DNA of 64,000 bases, from contig OX375877.1 of the NCBI GenBank assembly GCA_947359465.1, positions 68,674,698-68,738,697 of the forward strand, given 5' to 3'. A program made the position numbers and the translations under genes. This stretch comes from Metellina segmentata (taxonomy: Eukaryota; Arthropoda; Arachnida; Araneae; Tetragnathidae). Below the pieces are notes generated by a model, which worked only from the letters and a program-made list of their open reading frames with translations, searched no databases and had not been told where the DNA came from. Below, piece by piece: positions 21,480 to 32,489 of the stretch. Numbering within the stretch: position 1 is the first letter of the stretch; every line of letters begins with the position of its first letter.

Positions 21480-22760
21480 TATCTTGACTGTCAATAAAAT
21501 ATGCTGGAGATATGGAAGGGTTAATATGGAATCCGGAAGGATCCAATAAAGTTAGATCGGAAGCGGGATTTCCGGGAAATAGAGAGAGTTAAGTCACCAA
21601 TGTAATGTTGAAAATCCTTCAATTTAATGCTGAAACGAAGTATTCAATGAAAACCACTTTATTAAATCCTTCAGTATTTACAGATTAGTTGGGACATAGT
21701 GAAAGATTGGAGTGCAGTGTTACGTGCGCTAGAAACGGGGTGTGAAATGTCTACATTATTTTGAGGGATCGAAGAATGAGTAGTTAAATATTAATTCTTT
21801 AAGAGTTAAGGGGTTAGTGGAAGATTATTGGATTAGGGGGACCTATTATGAAACTATTGGTAGAAAAGGCTGGGGTTGTATTAAAATGTCACGATCTTGA
21901 TTGTCCATCACATGAAGTGGAGATATAGAAGGGTCAATTTGGGAGCCGGAAGTATCCAATGGAGTTAGCTCGAAAACGGGAATTCCTGGAAAATACGATC
22001 CTGTGAGACAGTTTTAAGTGTGTGCGGGATTCATGAACCCGAGGTGGTTTAGGGATGTGTTTATTTCCCATGTTGTTTTCTGCCTTTCAGTAAGCACGGG
22101 GTCGCGACCCCAGAATGCAAGAGGGATATTTTTCTTTCTTCTCTCTTTCCTCTCTTCATAATTTCTTAACATTGTCTTGTGTTTGGCACAGATTGGTCAA
22201 ATATCATCCTTGTGCCATGAAACCCAAAACCAACCATCCAACCCGGGATGTATAGGAGTTTGCCATATGTTCAATATGTTGAGAATTCTCTAATTTAGCG
22301 TTGAGGTGGAGAAGTATGCACAAAGGAAAACAACTTTACTAAATACTTCAGCATTTAGAGATTAGTTGTAACAGATTGGATTTAGAGATAAGGGAATCGT
22401 TAGTGTTGTGATGGAATGCACCGGGCGATCTTTTGCTTTCTTCTCTTTTTCCTCTCTTTTTCATAATTGCTTGAAATTGTCTTGTGTGTGGTACATATTG
22501 GACAAATATCGTCCTTATGCCGTAAAACCCAAATCCAATCATCCAACCCGGGAAATGTGTGAGTTTGCCAATCTAATATAATGTTGAATATGTTGAAAAT
22601 TCTCCAATTTAATGTTGAGGCGGATAAGTATGCACAAAGGAAAACAACTTTACTAAATCCTTCAACATTTAGAGATTAGTTGGAACAGATTAGATTTAGA
22701 GATAAGGGAATCTTAAGTGTTGTAGTGGAATGCACCGGGAGACGGAAAGGAAGAAGAAAT
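21480..22760. repeat. Segmental duplications carrying S4 copies
   Basis: 21500-21600 and 21910-22000 share GGAGATATRGAAGGGT, CCGGAAG-ATCCAAT and GTTAGMTCGRAARCGGG. 22275-22425 and 22589-22740 are copies 314 bp apart with AGTATGCACAAAGGAAAACAACTTTACTAAAT. S4-type tails lie at 22014-22242 and 22425-22545. A locally duplicated composite of unique sequence and S4. Confidence 0.7.
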
Positions 22761-24338
22761 GAACTCAACGAATGAGCGGGTGTTTGAAGTCAATGGAAAG
22801 AGTCAGGTGTAAGTGACGTAAATATGCAATTAAGGACGATGACCAGCAGTTAGACACAAGTGCTAGGAGGTGGGAAGAGAAGAAAAAGGGAAGTTATTCT
22901 GTAGCGTTGTGGAAATTATCTGTGGCGAATATTGTAATTTCGGAGTTAAAATTTCTTAATATTATGTATGCACTATCTGAATAACCCGGCGCTGCTCGAG
23001 TTGAAATGGTTAAATATTGATTGAAAAGTGAATTAGAATAATCACTTTTCTTACATAGAAAAATGCAATAATTTAAGTTGCACTGTAAATACTTTTTAAC
23101 TTCGTTTTTAACTCTTTCATTGCTTCTACAGTTTACTTCGGATGCAAATATATACATTTAATTCCTGAATAATATGTTGCAATATGTAAACAACTGAAAC
23201 ACACAAACAGAAACGAAATTCCGATCAAAAATCCAGAATTCTGAAAAACGAAAGGTGTGCAAAGTGTCGAATGTCGACTTCCTGAGCTAAAAAACAGCAA
23301 TTCGAAAAAAGACATTAGAAAAAAATTGATAATGACGAATAACTATTTATGAAATTTAGTAATGCTCAAATATGACTGCGACATTTTCTTGTGTTAACTC
23401 AAATACACAAACACGGCATTCTAAATTAAATTTAGAAAATAAAACATTAATTCTGGTTGACCAGTTCTCAAGTAGCAAAATTACGCTTTTATAATCAATG
23501 AGTTTTTCGTTTGGACTCTTCGTGTACTACTACAAAATATAAGTTATGGAAAACAAAATAATCATTGCATCCTTTCAGTTTCCTGTAGAACGTGTTTCCT
23601 TGTCCATATCCATTTATTGCAGAAAAACAAACTAGATTTTAAAATTTGGGCTTCGTGTGGAGCTTTTAGGACTACCTGTGTGCCAATTTTCATGGCGAAA
23701 AGTGCTGCAGATTTGTCTGAAGATAAGAAAGTATTGTAATAGCCTGTGTTTTCCACAGTGAGTAAATTAAAAGTGTGACGTTAATTAAAAACAACAATAT
23801 CAATACCAACTGTACAGAAAATATACACGTATCCTTTTTTATAAATATAGATTGTATTGTATTATTTCTTATTTGTGTCAGTGTAAAGATACACACCTGC
23901 AACAGAACGAAATAAGTATAACCATTGCGATGGAAGTAGTCAAACTAATATTTCCACAGTTTCACTGTTATAATTATGCTTCATACGGGACATTTGCATA
24001 CATATTTGGACAGACTGCGACATCGAAATACGAACAAAATCTTTACATTTCGAATAATATTTTATTCCAGTAGGCTGAAACTAATAGCTTATTTCCTCGA
24101 TTGTATTCTACCAAAAATAAATCTTTTGACCCAGGGTTTTGTTCCTGAGCCCATATCTAATAGTAATTGTTTTGAAAATATAAAGGCACAAAACTTTATT
24201 CTTTTGATTTCCTATAACAAACCCGTCAACCAACAGTCAAAGCTCTGACTATTACGGACTAGAATCCCGATTTAGAATGGATGCTAGAAATTTATCTGGC
24301 TTCACTCCTCTGGGAAAAAAATATCATCACACCAGCTA

Positions 24339-24340
<2 letters not shown>
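22760..24340. other. AT-rich stretch, no gene recognised
   Basis: Several 60-90 residue frames occur on both strands, none with family motifs. Confidence 0.4.

Positions 24341-24379
<39 letters not shown>
24341..24379 (+). repeat. Long poly(A) run
   Basis: About 39 consecutive A. It may be the 3' end of a retroposed transcript; the sequence upstream is not recognised. Confidence 0.8.
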
Positions 24380-24383
<4 letters not shown>

Positions 24384-24439
24384 AAGCTTTTATAATGTTC
24401 AGGATTTGTTTAAACCCAAAAGGAGTATTCTCTGATCCT

Positions 24440-24705
24440 CATTTAGTTGGGTCGTCTTGGATCTTTGGGTATGGCCACTGCGCTAGCAACCTGCGAGTTG
24501 TAGGTGGCACAGGTTCAATTACTGTCATGATGCACTCCTCCCTGGGGTGTATTTCTCTCTTCTGCGTCAGCAAAACTTTCATTGCGTATGTATGTCGACT
24601 AACTTGATGTTGTATGTCATGTGGTATGTATGCTACTGGTGCAGCGTGGCCAAACATGATCCTTGAGTCATAAAACCCCCAAATCGACCAACCTGACCCT
24701 CGGTT
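24440..24705 (+). mobile_element. SINE family S3 copy
   Basis: Contains a tRNA-like segment (CTAGCAACCTGCGAGTTGTAGG, then GCACAGGTTCAATTACTGTC as B-box region), body (GATGCACTCCTCCCTGGGGTG, TATTTCTCTCTTCTG) and tail (GGCCAAACATGATCCTTGAGTCATAAAACCC). Confidence 0.75.
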
Positions 24706-24832
24706 CAAAATGCTCCGGGTTCGGAATGAGTTTTAAACCAGAAGAACCGCTTTAATTTGACCTGGCATTACAAATCATAATCGTAGCGTAGAATGAAACA
24801 AAACCCAACCGAATTTTATCATTTTTTGACAA

Positions 24833-25447
24833 CTAGGGGGCTCCGCTCACTGCTCGCTTATGCTCGCCGATCTAAAAGTTCCAAAAATTGTATGACCAAC
24901 TTTTAATTACATCTACTTTATTTATTAACTAATTTAAAAAATACTTGTACCATAAGAAAGAGTACATTCTGAGGTATACTGCAATGTTTTCAAAATTAAA
25001 TCTAATGGTAATAAGATATAGATACGACAATTTAAAAAAAATAACGAAAATGTCCCGATTTTTCCCGAATTTCAAAAAAATATTATCAAGAGAGAACCAA
25101 ATGGAAATTAAAATTTCTAAAAAAACTCGACCAGCTGCAAAAATTTACGTTGAGAGGTACTCTTTAAAAAAAACTCACGGCTTAAGACTGAAAATTTGTA
25201 TGTGTTTTGCTCACTCGCGGAAGAAATTTCGCTTTTTCAACTTTGACATTTAATAAACCCTAAACTAATAGCCGCATCGGAAAAAGATCTTTACAATTGT
25301 CCAGGGAACACGATGAAGAACAAACCATGTTAATTTCGTATTTTTCTGATCCGAACTTTCTCGGGAATCCGTCTAAGAATCGAGCTAAACAACACAGTTT
25401 TCAATCCTGCTGCGGCGATGGCGGTAATTTTTTTTAATATAAAGAGA
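24833..25447 (-). mobile_element. Non-autonomous Helitron, family H2
   Basis: On the minus strand it starts TCTCTTTATATTAAAA and ends with hairpin GCTCACTG/CGGAGCCCCC plus CTAG, flanked by A and T. 615 bp. It shares ACTAATAGCCGCATCGG, GAAGAACAAACCATGTTAAT and AGAGGTACTCTT with 29830-31376. The 102-residue frame inside has no Helitron protein motif. Confidence 0.85.
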
Positions 25448-25549
25448 TACAAATAAATTCATGTATAGAATACTCAAAATAGAATATATGCACGTGTTGC
25501 GTATCACTTGTCAGTCCAGTGTACTGCATACCCAATATCTTAAAGCTCC

Positions 25550-25825
25550 CAGGGGCACACCTCCTTCAGGTGTGTATGGACTTCACGATCCCGAGGTACT
25601 CTTGTGATCTGTTCTCTTCACATGGGGTTTGCTATATTCAGTAAATACGGAGTAGTGCTCCCGGGATACCCAATCGATCTTTTTCTGCTCTCATCCAATA
25701 ATTATATACCGCAATCCCTCTTTCATTCCCTTTTGAGACTTTTTTTTTTGCTTGACTTTGTCTGCCTTGTGTTTGGCGGAGCTTGGCCAAGTACGGCTCT
25801 CGAACCATAAAACCCCAATTTCAAA
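25550..25825 (+). mobile_element. Repeat family S4 copy
   Basis: 5' part CACGATCCCGAGGTACTCTTG and GGGGTTTGCTATATTCAG, pyrimidine-rich middle, tail TGTGTTTGGCGGAGCTTGGCCAAG then CCATAAAACCCC. This is the longest S4 copy here. Confidence 0.7.
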
Positions 25826-25929
25826 TTAAGCTAGTAGTTTTTTTTTTAATATCTTTAGATGGGGATATACTACACGAAACGCTATAGTACGCATGCGTGT
25901 CTGTATGTCACTGTGGAGCGTGATACAAG

Positions 25930-26070
25930 CACGATCTGTCCAGTCTAACAGTCGTGTGGTTAAGGCGCTGGGTTCGAATCCCAGTTTCATCGAAGTCTTT
26001 CGGAATCCCCTGGTCCCAATCTGACTCGTGTAACGAAAAATGGTCTTGAAGGGACAAACCAGAAACGTGA
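25930..26070 (+). repeat. tRNA-like SINE fragment without anticodon arm
   Basis: TCGTGTGGTTAAGGCG matches the D-arm/A-box of Ser/Leu-type tRNAs and is followed at once by CTGGGTTCGAATCCCAG, a complete T-arm with B box. The anticodon and variable arms are missing, so it cannot be a working tRNA gene. It may be the head of another SINE family. Confidence 0.5.
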
Positions 26071-26082
26071 CCTCCACGTTTG

Positions 26083-26410
26083 GCCGATCAACTGGTATAG
26101 TGGTTAAGATGTTAGCCTCTAGATCGGAAGGTTCCTGGTTCAAATCCGGGTCCGGGCATGGATGTTTGTGAGTGTATGGTGTAGAGGCGGCTGGTGCACC
26201 TTAAATATGTCGTGGCCGAAAGTCCTCACGTTGGGTTGGTGTGGAAGTTTGGAGAGTGGCGTGCCAGCTCAGGTGTTGCTTCGTCATCTAACCGTGGTTA
26301 AAAATTACAAGGTGTTGTCCTCGATTCTTTCCCTTACGGGATTGATCCCGGACCGTCGTCAATAGCCAGTTGTGTTGCTCTAGTACGACGTTAACTAATA
26401 ATTACCATTA
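26083..26410 (+). mobile_element. SINE family S1, full length
   Basis: A 328-bp copy from GCCGATCAACTGGTATAG to ATTACCATTA. Perfect 12-bp TSD CCTCCACGTTTG at 26071-26082 and 26411-26422. Confidence 0.93.
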
Positions 26411-26457
26411 CCTCCACGTTTGTAAAATTCCCTTGGGGATTGATCCCGGACCGTCGT

Positions 26458-26774
26458 GGCGACCACCCGGTATAGTGGTTAAGGTGTTAGCCTCTAGGTA
26501 GGAAGGTTCCTGGTTCGAATCCGGGTCTGGGCGTGGATGTTTGTAATCGCATGGTGTAGAGGCGGCTGGTGCAGCTTAAATCTGCCGTGGCCGAAAGTCC
26601 TCACGTTGGGTTGGTGTGGAAGTTTGGAGAGTGGAGTGCCAGCTCATGTGGTGCTTCGTCATCTGACCATGGTTCGTGTTGTCCTCGGATCTTTCCCTTA
26701 AGGGACTGATCCAGGACCGTCGTCAATAGCCCGTTGTGTTGCTCTAGTACGACTTTAACTAAAAATTACCATTA
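26458..26774 (+). mobile_element. SINE family S1, inserted in another SINE tail
   Basis: A 317-bp copy. The 13-bp TSD CCCGGACCGTCGT (26445-26457, 26775-26787) is itself part of the S1/S2 tail consensus, so the target was a SINE tail. The target's remaining tail (CAATACCCCGTTGTGCTTCTCC, ATTAAAATACCCACTTACC) follows to about 26840. The locus thus carries two tails in tandem. Confidence 0.92.
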
Positions 26775-26839
26775 CCCGGACCGTCGTCAATACCCCGTTG
26801 TGCTTCTCCAGTACGACTTTAATTAAAATACCCACTTAC

Positions 26840-27636
26840 CACATTTGTTTAAAAAGTAACGAACCATAACAAAATGTAATAGTCCAATTCCCCCAGGAAA
26901 CACTATTTATGAATATTTTTGAACACTGCATAAGACTGGTTTTGGCTACACACGAAAACTCGCGATTTATTAATATCATGTTCCGCAACTTCATCAAAAT
27001 AGACAGGAAAGCTCTTGAGTTTTAAATTTTTGAACAACTCGCCCTAACAGCTTTTTAAATATGCAAATTTTAAGTGGCATAGTCAATATATTTTTCCAGA
27101 AAAGGTGCTTTCCCCTCGAACTTTCTAACGCTTGGGTGATTTCTAAACGTGGAGAAGGTGGTTTTCTTTTGGAGAGTAATTTTTATTCCGGAGGAGAGAT
27201 TGATGTCAAGCATTCATGTTTCATGTTTACTCAACAATCCCCTTTCAAAAAAAAAAAAAAAACACTATTTAGCTTCGTTTAAAACATTGATTTCCTTATG
27301 TATAGCTTTTACTTACCATTTTCCAGCAATTAGTGCGTATATCGTTTCGTATTTATTCATTAGTGAAAGTATTTGGTGTTTCTCTCATTTATTTTTCCTC
27401 GGTTCAAAAGGCTCTGCCCTCGAATCTTTGTCCATGCAGGGATCTTCATAGTGGTACAGAATTCCTTTTTTTGAGTAATACATCCCGCATCCCGGTACGA
27501 GTAGTCAAAAAAGATTCGCAATGACTAACCAAACCATTGCAATTCAATTTGTCCTGTAAAGTTTATTTTGCTCATGTCCAAAACATCAGGTAAATGATAC
27601 AAGTTGTAAAATTTCAAAACCCAGTAACTTCCCGAA
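26840..27636. other. AT-rich stretch, no gene recognised
   Basis: Small frames without motifs; a run of 15 A at 27247-27261. Confidence 0.4.
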
Positions 27637-27760
27637 TCTATATATATAATTCTCTTACGTGGCACGTAAAAAAGACGTTATTTGTTATAGAGTTTTTGGC
27701 AACACTTACGATTGTTTATTTTCCACGAAATCTCGCGTAACAATTAAATTTATAGCGTTA
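27637..27760 (+). mobile_element. Helitron H1, 5' end only
   Basis: Begins A|TCTATATATATAATTCTC then TTACGTGGCACGTAAAAAAGACG, the H1 start, and breaks off at TATAGCGTTA where the next copy begins. Confidence 0.82.
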
Positions 27761-28412
27761 TCTATATCTATATATATATTTCTCTTACGTGGCACACAAA
27801 AAAGACGTTATTTGTTACCGCGTTTTGGCAACATTGTGCGATTGTTTGTTTACTAGGAGCCTCGCGAGTCATTTGAATCTATAGCGTTATCGGATGAAAT
27901 TTTATTGAAAAAAAAATGAATTTTAGGCGAGCTGTTGCGGTTTGTAATAGAAATCTAAGAAAGCGGAGGATCTTTTCAGTGCTATTTAAAAAACGGTCAT
28001 TTTCAAGGCTAACAATTATAGTACAACAAGACGCGTGCACTACAACTTTCGACAACAAACTCAGTCAAAAAGTGTATGGGTGGCTCGAGTACTGGGGAAA
28101 TGTACACACAAACAACATGCTGGGTATTCAATTTCCAAAGGAGCGCTCACATTGCAAGTAAAAATTTGCTCTAAGTTTTCATATAAATTCTGATTCCAGA
28201 GGTACTGTATATATCTTTTATGTAATACAACAAATTTAGATTTGAAAAATATTTTTTTGGAATATATTTTGTAATCAATCCTTTCTTATAGGACACGTGT
28301 CTTCATTGATGCGAGCGAAGCGAGCATAGGTTCGCGCAGCGAACCAATGAGAATTGCGAAGCAATCCTCCGGGGGTTGGCGAGCGTTAGCGAGCAGTGGG
28401 CGGGCCCCCTAG
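27761..28412 (+). mobile_element. Helitron H1, complete non-autonomous copy
   Basis: Start TCTATATCTATATATATATT (27761 or 27767), end hairpin plus CTAG at 28409-28412. An open frame at 27916-28161 starts MNFRRAVAVCNRNLRKRR; arginine-rich N-termini of this kind occur in arthropod Helitron proteins, so this may be a remnant of the parent's first codons. No Rep (HUH) or helicase motif. Confidence 0.87.
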
Positions 28413-28907
28413 TATATAATTAATTCTCTTACGTGGCACGTAAAAAAGACGTTATTTGTTATTGAGTTTTGGCAACACTTACGATTGTTTATTTTCCAGG
28501 AAATCTCGCGTAACAATTACATTTATAGCGTTATCGGAAAAAAGTTTATTGAAAAAAAATGAATATTAGTCGAGCTGTTGCAGCTTACAAACGACATGTA
28601 TTCGATTTCAAAAGCAGCGTTCACATTTCGAGTCAAAATTTGCTCGAAGTTTTCATTTGAATTCTGAATTGTTCGAGTTCTGATTCCAGAGGTACTGTAT
28701 ACCTTTTCTATAGTACAACTAGAATAGAATTTATAGTAGAATAGAATTTATATTTATAAAATATTACTTTGGAACATCATATTTTGTAAACAATGTCTTC
28801 ATTGATGCGAGCGAAGCGAGCAAAGTTCGCGCAGTGAACCAATGAGGATTGCAAAGCAATCCTCAGGGGGTCGGCGAGCGTTAGCGAGCAGGGGGCGGGC
28901 CCCCTAG
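28413..28907 (+). mobile_element. Helitron H1, head-to-tail neighbour
   Basis: Begins directly after the preceding CTAG (TATATAATTAATTCTCTTACG) and ends with GGGGGCGGGCCCC plus CTAG at 28904-28907. Interior matches 27761-28412 with small deletions, including the region corresponding to 1-60. Confidence 0.87.
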
Positions 28908-29504
28908 TTTACTTTAATTACTAAATTTAAAAATTCATGTTTTAATCTCGAGGAAATGCGTCTGAACAGGAAGTTTCTAAGATAACTTTGTGTTCAAATT
29001 CGTGCTTTAAAACATAGATAGCACGATGTAAAATTCATATATTCAACAAATGTACCTGGTATGAATATTTTACGTAATTGGGAGTTTCTGTGAAACTGTT
29101 AAAATTTAACAACTCCAACTCCCATTCCAAATTTAACGGCATAACATCTATTCTGGGTTACCCAACAAATTCCCGAAGTTGGAGTCTACGTGTGAATGCT
29201 ATAACACAGTCCAAAAGAGAAAATTTGAAGCATTGTGTTCAGAGGAACAAGTCGGCTTCACTAATTGGCTTTCCGATCCTATTCTTGAAAATTGTCTCAT
29301 TTTCCCTTCCTCGCATTCATATTTTACGAAATTCCCTCAATTTCCCAGAACATATTCATCGCGTGAAACTACAACTGTTGACATAATTATAATTTATATT
29401 TATGCCACTATTCAGAAAGTCAACTGTCTTTCTGACTAGTTGGGGCTGAAATGTGCTGGTATATTTCATCCCCAATCAGCATCTCCCATAAGCGCAGATT
29501 CTTT

Positions 29505-29745
29505 AGGCGTGTAACGGGCTTTAATAACCCTAGGTACTCTAGTGGTCTTTTCTTTTTCCGTGGGGCATACTTCTTGTGGTAAACAAGGGGGGGGGGGTCG
29601 AGACCCCAGGATGCCCGCAATCTTCCTCTTTCTTCTCCTCCCTCCTTTTCCGTTTCACAATTGCTTGATGTTGTTTGTCTTGTGTTTGGCGCAGCTTGAC
29701 CAAATATGGACCTTGCGACATATAACACAAAAAAAAAACGATCCA
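29505..29745 (+). mobile_element. Repeat family S4 copy
   Basis: Contains TAACCCTAGGTACTCTAGTGG, CGTGGGGCATACTTCTTGTGG, a GGGGGGGG run with CGAGACCCCAGGATGCCCG, and the tail TGTGTTTGGCGCAGCTTGACCAAATATGG. Overlapping short frames are artefacts. Confidence 0.7.
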
Positions 29746-29829
29746 ATCAGCATCAGGTTTCACCTAACGCTACGCTTCTTCTAATGAGTATAAATTAATG
29801 AAAACAATATATATATATATATATATATA

Positions 29830-31371
29830 CTAGGGGGCTCCGCCCCCTGCTCGCTTACGCTCACCAACCCCCGGGGATTGCTGCGCAATCCCATTTGGTA
29901 TTGCTTCGCAAACCAACACTCCTTTCACAGATGTCATTTGGTTTGCTTCGCAAACCAACATTCCTTTCACAGAGTGAAACTATCTGAATAATTCGTATTA
30001 TGCTGATTTCACTTTCCGGTACATGACGTCACAGCGAGGGCTTCGCGCCCTGCTCGCTTACGCTCGCCGACCCCGGGGATTGCTACGCAATCCCGTTTGG
30101 TTTGCTTTCTCAAACCAATACTTCTTTCGCAATTGATTTCACTTTTTTTTGCTTTAACACTTTATGCACCCTAAACTAATAGCCGCCTCAGTAAAAAATC
30201 TTCTGTATCTTGTTCCCTGTACAATTTTAAGTAAACAGTGTTAATATCAAAACTTTACGATTGTACTTTGTCGGTAAACTGTCTTGAGAACAGAGGGAAA
30301 AAAGCGAGCCCTTTCCCTCGCCAAATAAAAAGAAATCGTTTTTATGGCAATTGTTGCTACGATAAATTTGATATCTGGCAAACCCGATAGTAGAAAATGC
30401 AACCCACTGCTGTTTGCGTAACCAGCTATGCGAACTGAAAAATACGAAATTTGTGTCACCAACTTTTGATTGCATCGAATTTATTTATGAACCAATTTTA
30501 AAAATAATTGTACCGTAAGAAAGAGTACATTGTGAGGTATACTGCAATATTTTTAAAATTAAAAACTAACAGTAATACTATATAGATATGACCATTTTAG
30601 TTTTGTATCGGAAGTTACGATCTGAAAGTTCCGAAAATTGTATGACCTACTTTTAATTGCATCGATTTTGTTTATTAACCAATTTGAAAAATAATTGTAC
30701 CATAAGAAAGAGTGTAATGTAGTGTATTCAGTGATGTTCTCAAATTTAAAAAATAATGGTTTTTGCCGTAGACATAATGGTTTTAACAAAAAGTAGCGAA
30801 AATATCCGAAGATTCCGAATTTTGTATCACGAACATTTGATCGCATCCAATTTAATTATTAACCGATTTCAAAAATAATAGTACCGTAAGAAAGAGTATA
30901 TTCTGAGGTATACAGCGATATTTTAAAAATTAAAAACTAATAGTAATTAGATATAGATACGGCAGTTTTAAAAAAAAGTAACAAAAATGTCCCGATTTTT
31001 CCCGAATTTCAAAAAAATATTATCAAGAACCAAATTTAAATTTCAAAAAAAACTCGACGAGCTGCAAAAATTTACGTTGAGAGGTACTCTTAAAAAAAAA
31101 CTCACGACTAAAGACTGAAATTTTGAATGTGTTTTGCTCACTCGCGGAAGAAATTTCACTTCTTCAACTTTAACACTTAATAAAACCTAAACTAATAGCC
31201 GCATCGGAAAAAAATCTTAATAATTATCCAGGGAATACGATGAAGAACAAAGCATGTTAATTTCATATTTTTCCGATCAGTACTTTCTCGGGAAACCGTC
31301 TAAGAATGGAGCTAAACAACAAAAATTTCAATTCTTCGGCGGCGGCGGCGGCGGTAACTTTTTTTTAATAT

Positions 31372-31376
<5 letters not shown>
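29830..31376 (-). mobile_element. Helitron H2, enlarged by internal repeats
   Basis: Minus-strand end: hairpin GGGGGCGGAGCCCCC plus CTAG (29830-29833 in reverse). Start: TCTCTATATTAAAAAAAAG after the AT repeat. At 1547 bp it is longer than the 615-bp H2 copy because a ~185-bp block (ATAATTGTACCRTAAGAAAG and flanks) is present three times (about 30485, 30672, 30855) and the 3' region is duplicated (29830-29935, 30045-30140). Non-coding. Confidence 0.83.

Positions 31377-31457
<81 letters not shown>
31377..31457. repeat. (AT)n microsatellite
   Basis: About 80 bp of pure AT repeat directly beyond the Helitron's 5' end. The nearby minus-strand YIYIYI frame is an artefact. A shorter (AT)n precedes the Helitron at 29808-29829. 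Confidence 0.97.
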
Positions 31458-31461
<4 letters not shown>

Positions 31462-31644
31462 ATTCATGGGCGTGTGAACTATAGACCTTTCTATTGAAAT
31501 TTTGGTACCAATCTCAGCATCAGGTGTCACCTAACTACAATTCTTATATTGGGTGTAAATTAAAGAAAACAATATTTTAAAAGTATTTTTTAAATTTTAT
31601 CAGAGTTTTAAACGAAAAGCGACTTGAACTAATGATGCAATCCA

Positions 31645-31898
31645 CTCCGGTTAGTTCGAATCTAATCGAAGACCGTCTTGTACAAAGTGGATGGTGTCCA
31701 TTAAATATGTCGTGGTCTCAAATGCCTACTTATTGGCGTGGATGTGGAAGTTTGGAGAGTGGGGTGCCAGCTCAGGTGCAACTGACTGGTTCAATTTACG
31801 TTGTGTTGTCCACGTATCTTTCCCTTAGGGTTGTTTATAGGCAATAGCCAGATGTATTGCTCCAGTGCGACGTAAATTACAATACCTACATCTACCTC
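31645..31898 (+). mobile_element. SINE family S2 copy
   Basis: Head end GGTTAGTTCGAATCTAATCGAAGACCGTC, shared body (GTGGAAGTTTGGAGAGTGGG, TGCCAGCTCAGGTG), tail CCAGATGTATTGCTCCAGTGCGACGTAAATTACAATACCTAC. Confidence 0.8.
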
Positions 31899-32406
31899 CT
31901 AGTAAGCCGATGGTGAGAAAAAGAGGCAGTCTTTTTACAGTTTATGCTCAGTCTTTCGCGAGGAAACAATACATCTCGACGATGGGTGGCAGTGGATATT
32001 TTGTTGAAATGCTTTTAAGGAGTATAAATACTATGTTTTACAATTGTAACGTTTTTGACACTTTTTGTATGTTTAAGAAAGTTGAACCTTTCTAAATTAA
32101 AATTTTTTTAACGCCTTCGAGAAATCTTAATCTAACTGTTGGCCAGCAGTGTGTTTGTTATATAAGCTGTGTTGTATCTTTTTATCTCCAGCCCGTGTAG
32201 TGCAACTGAATTTCGATCATGGCTCACTGACTTTGCCTACTACTCTAGCAACCTTACCATTTTTTTAAAACATAGTATGACCGTATATACTTGGAATTCA
32301 ATCCATATACTGTGCAATGGTCGGATGCGATGGTCATTTGCGAAGGAGCACCCAATGGGCGGCCATCATTCTCCTAACATAGGACATTTATTCTCCTAAC
32401 ATAACA

Positions 32407-32482
32407 TAAGCCCTGTATTCGAACCGGGAACTTTCCGATCCAGAGACTAACACCTTAACCACTAGACCGGTTGGACGGCACA
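32407..32482 (-). mobile_element. SINE family S1, head fragment
   Basis: Reverse complement gives CCGTCCAACCGGTCTAGTGG, TTAAGGTGTTAGTCTCTGG and CCCGGTTCGAATACAGGG, the tRNA-derived head only. Confidence 0.8.
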
Positions 32483-32489
32483 ACCTAAC

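Noticed and set aside
25826..26143. 105-residue minus-strand frame
   Set aside because: It crosses the tRNA-like fragment and the S1 head; the conceptual protein is SINE-derived.
31312..31530. Frame with alternating Tyr-Ile
   Set aside because: It is the (AT)n microsatellite.
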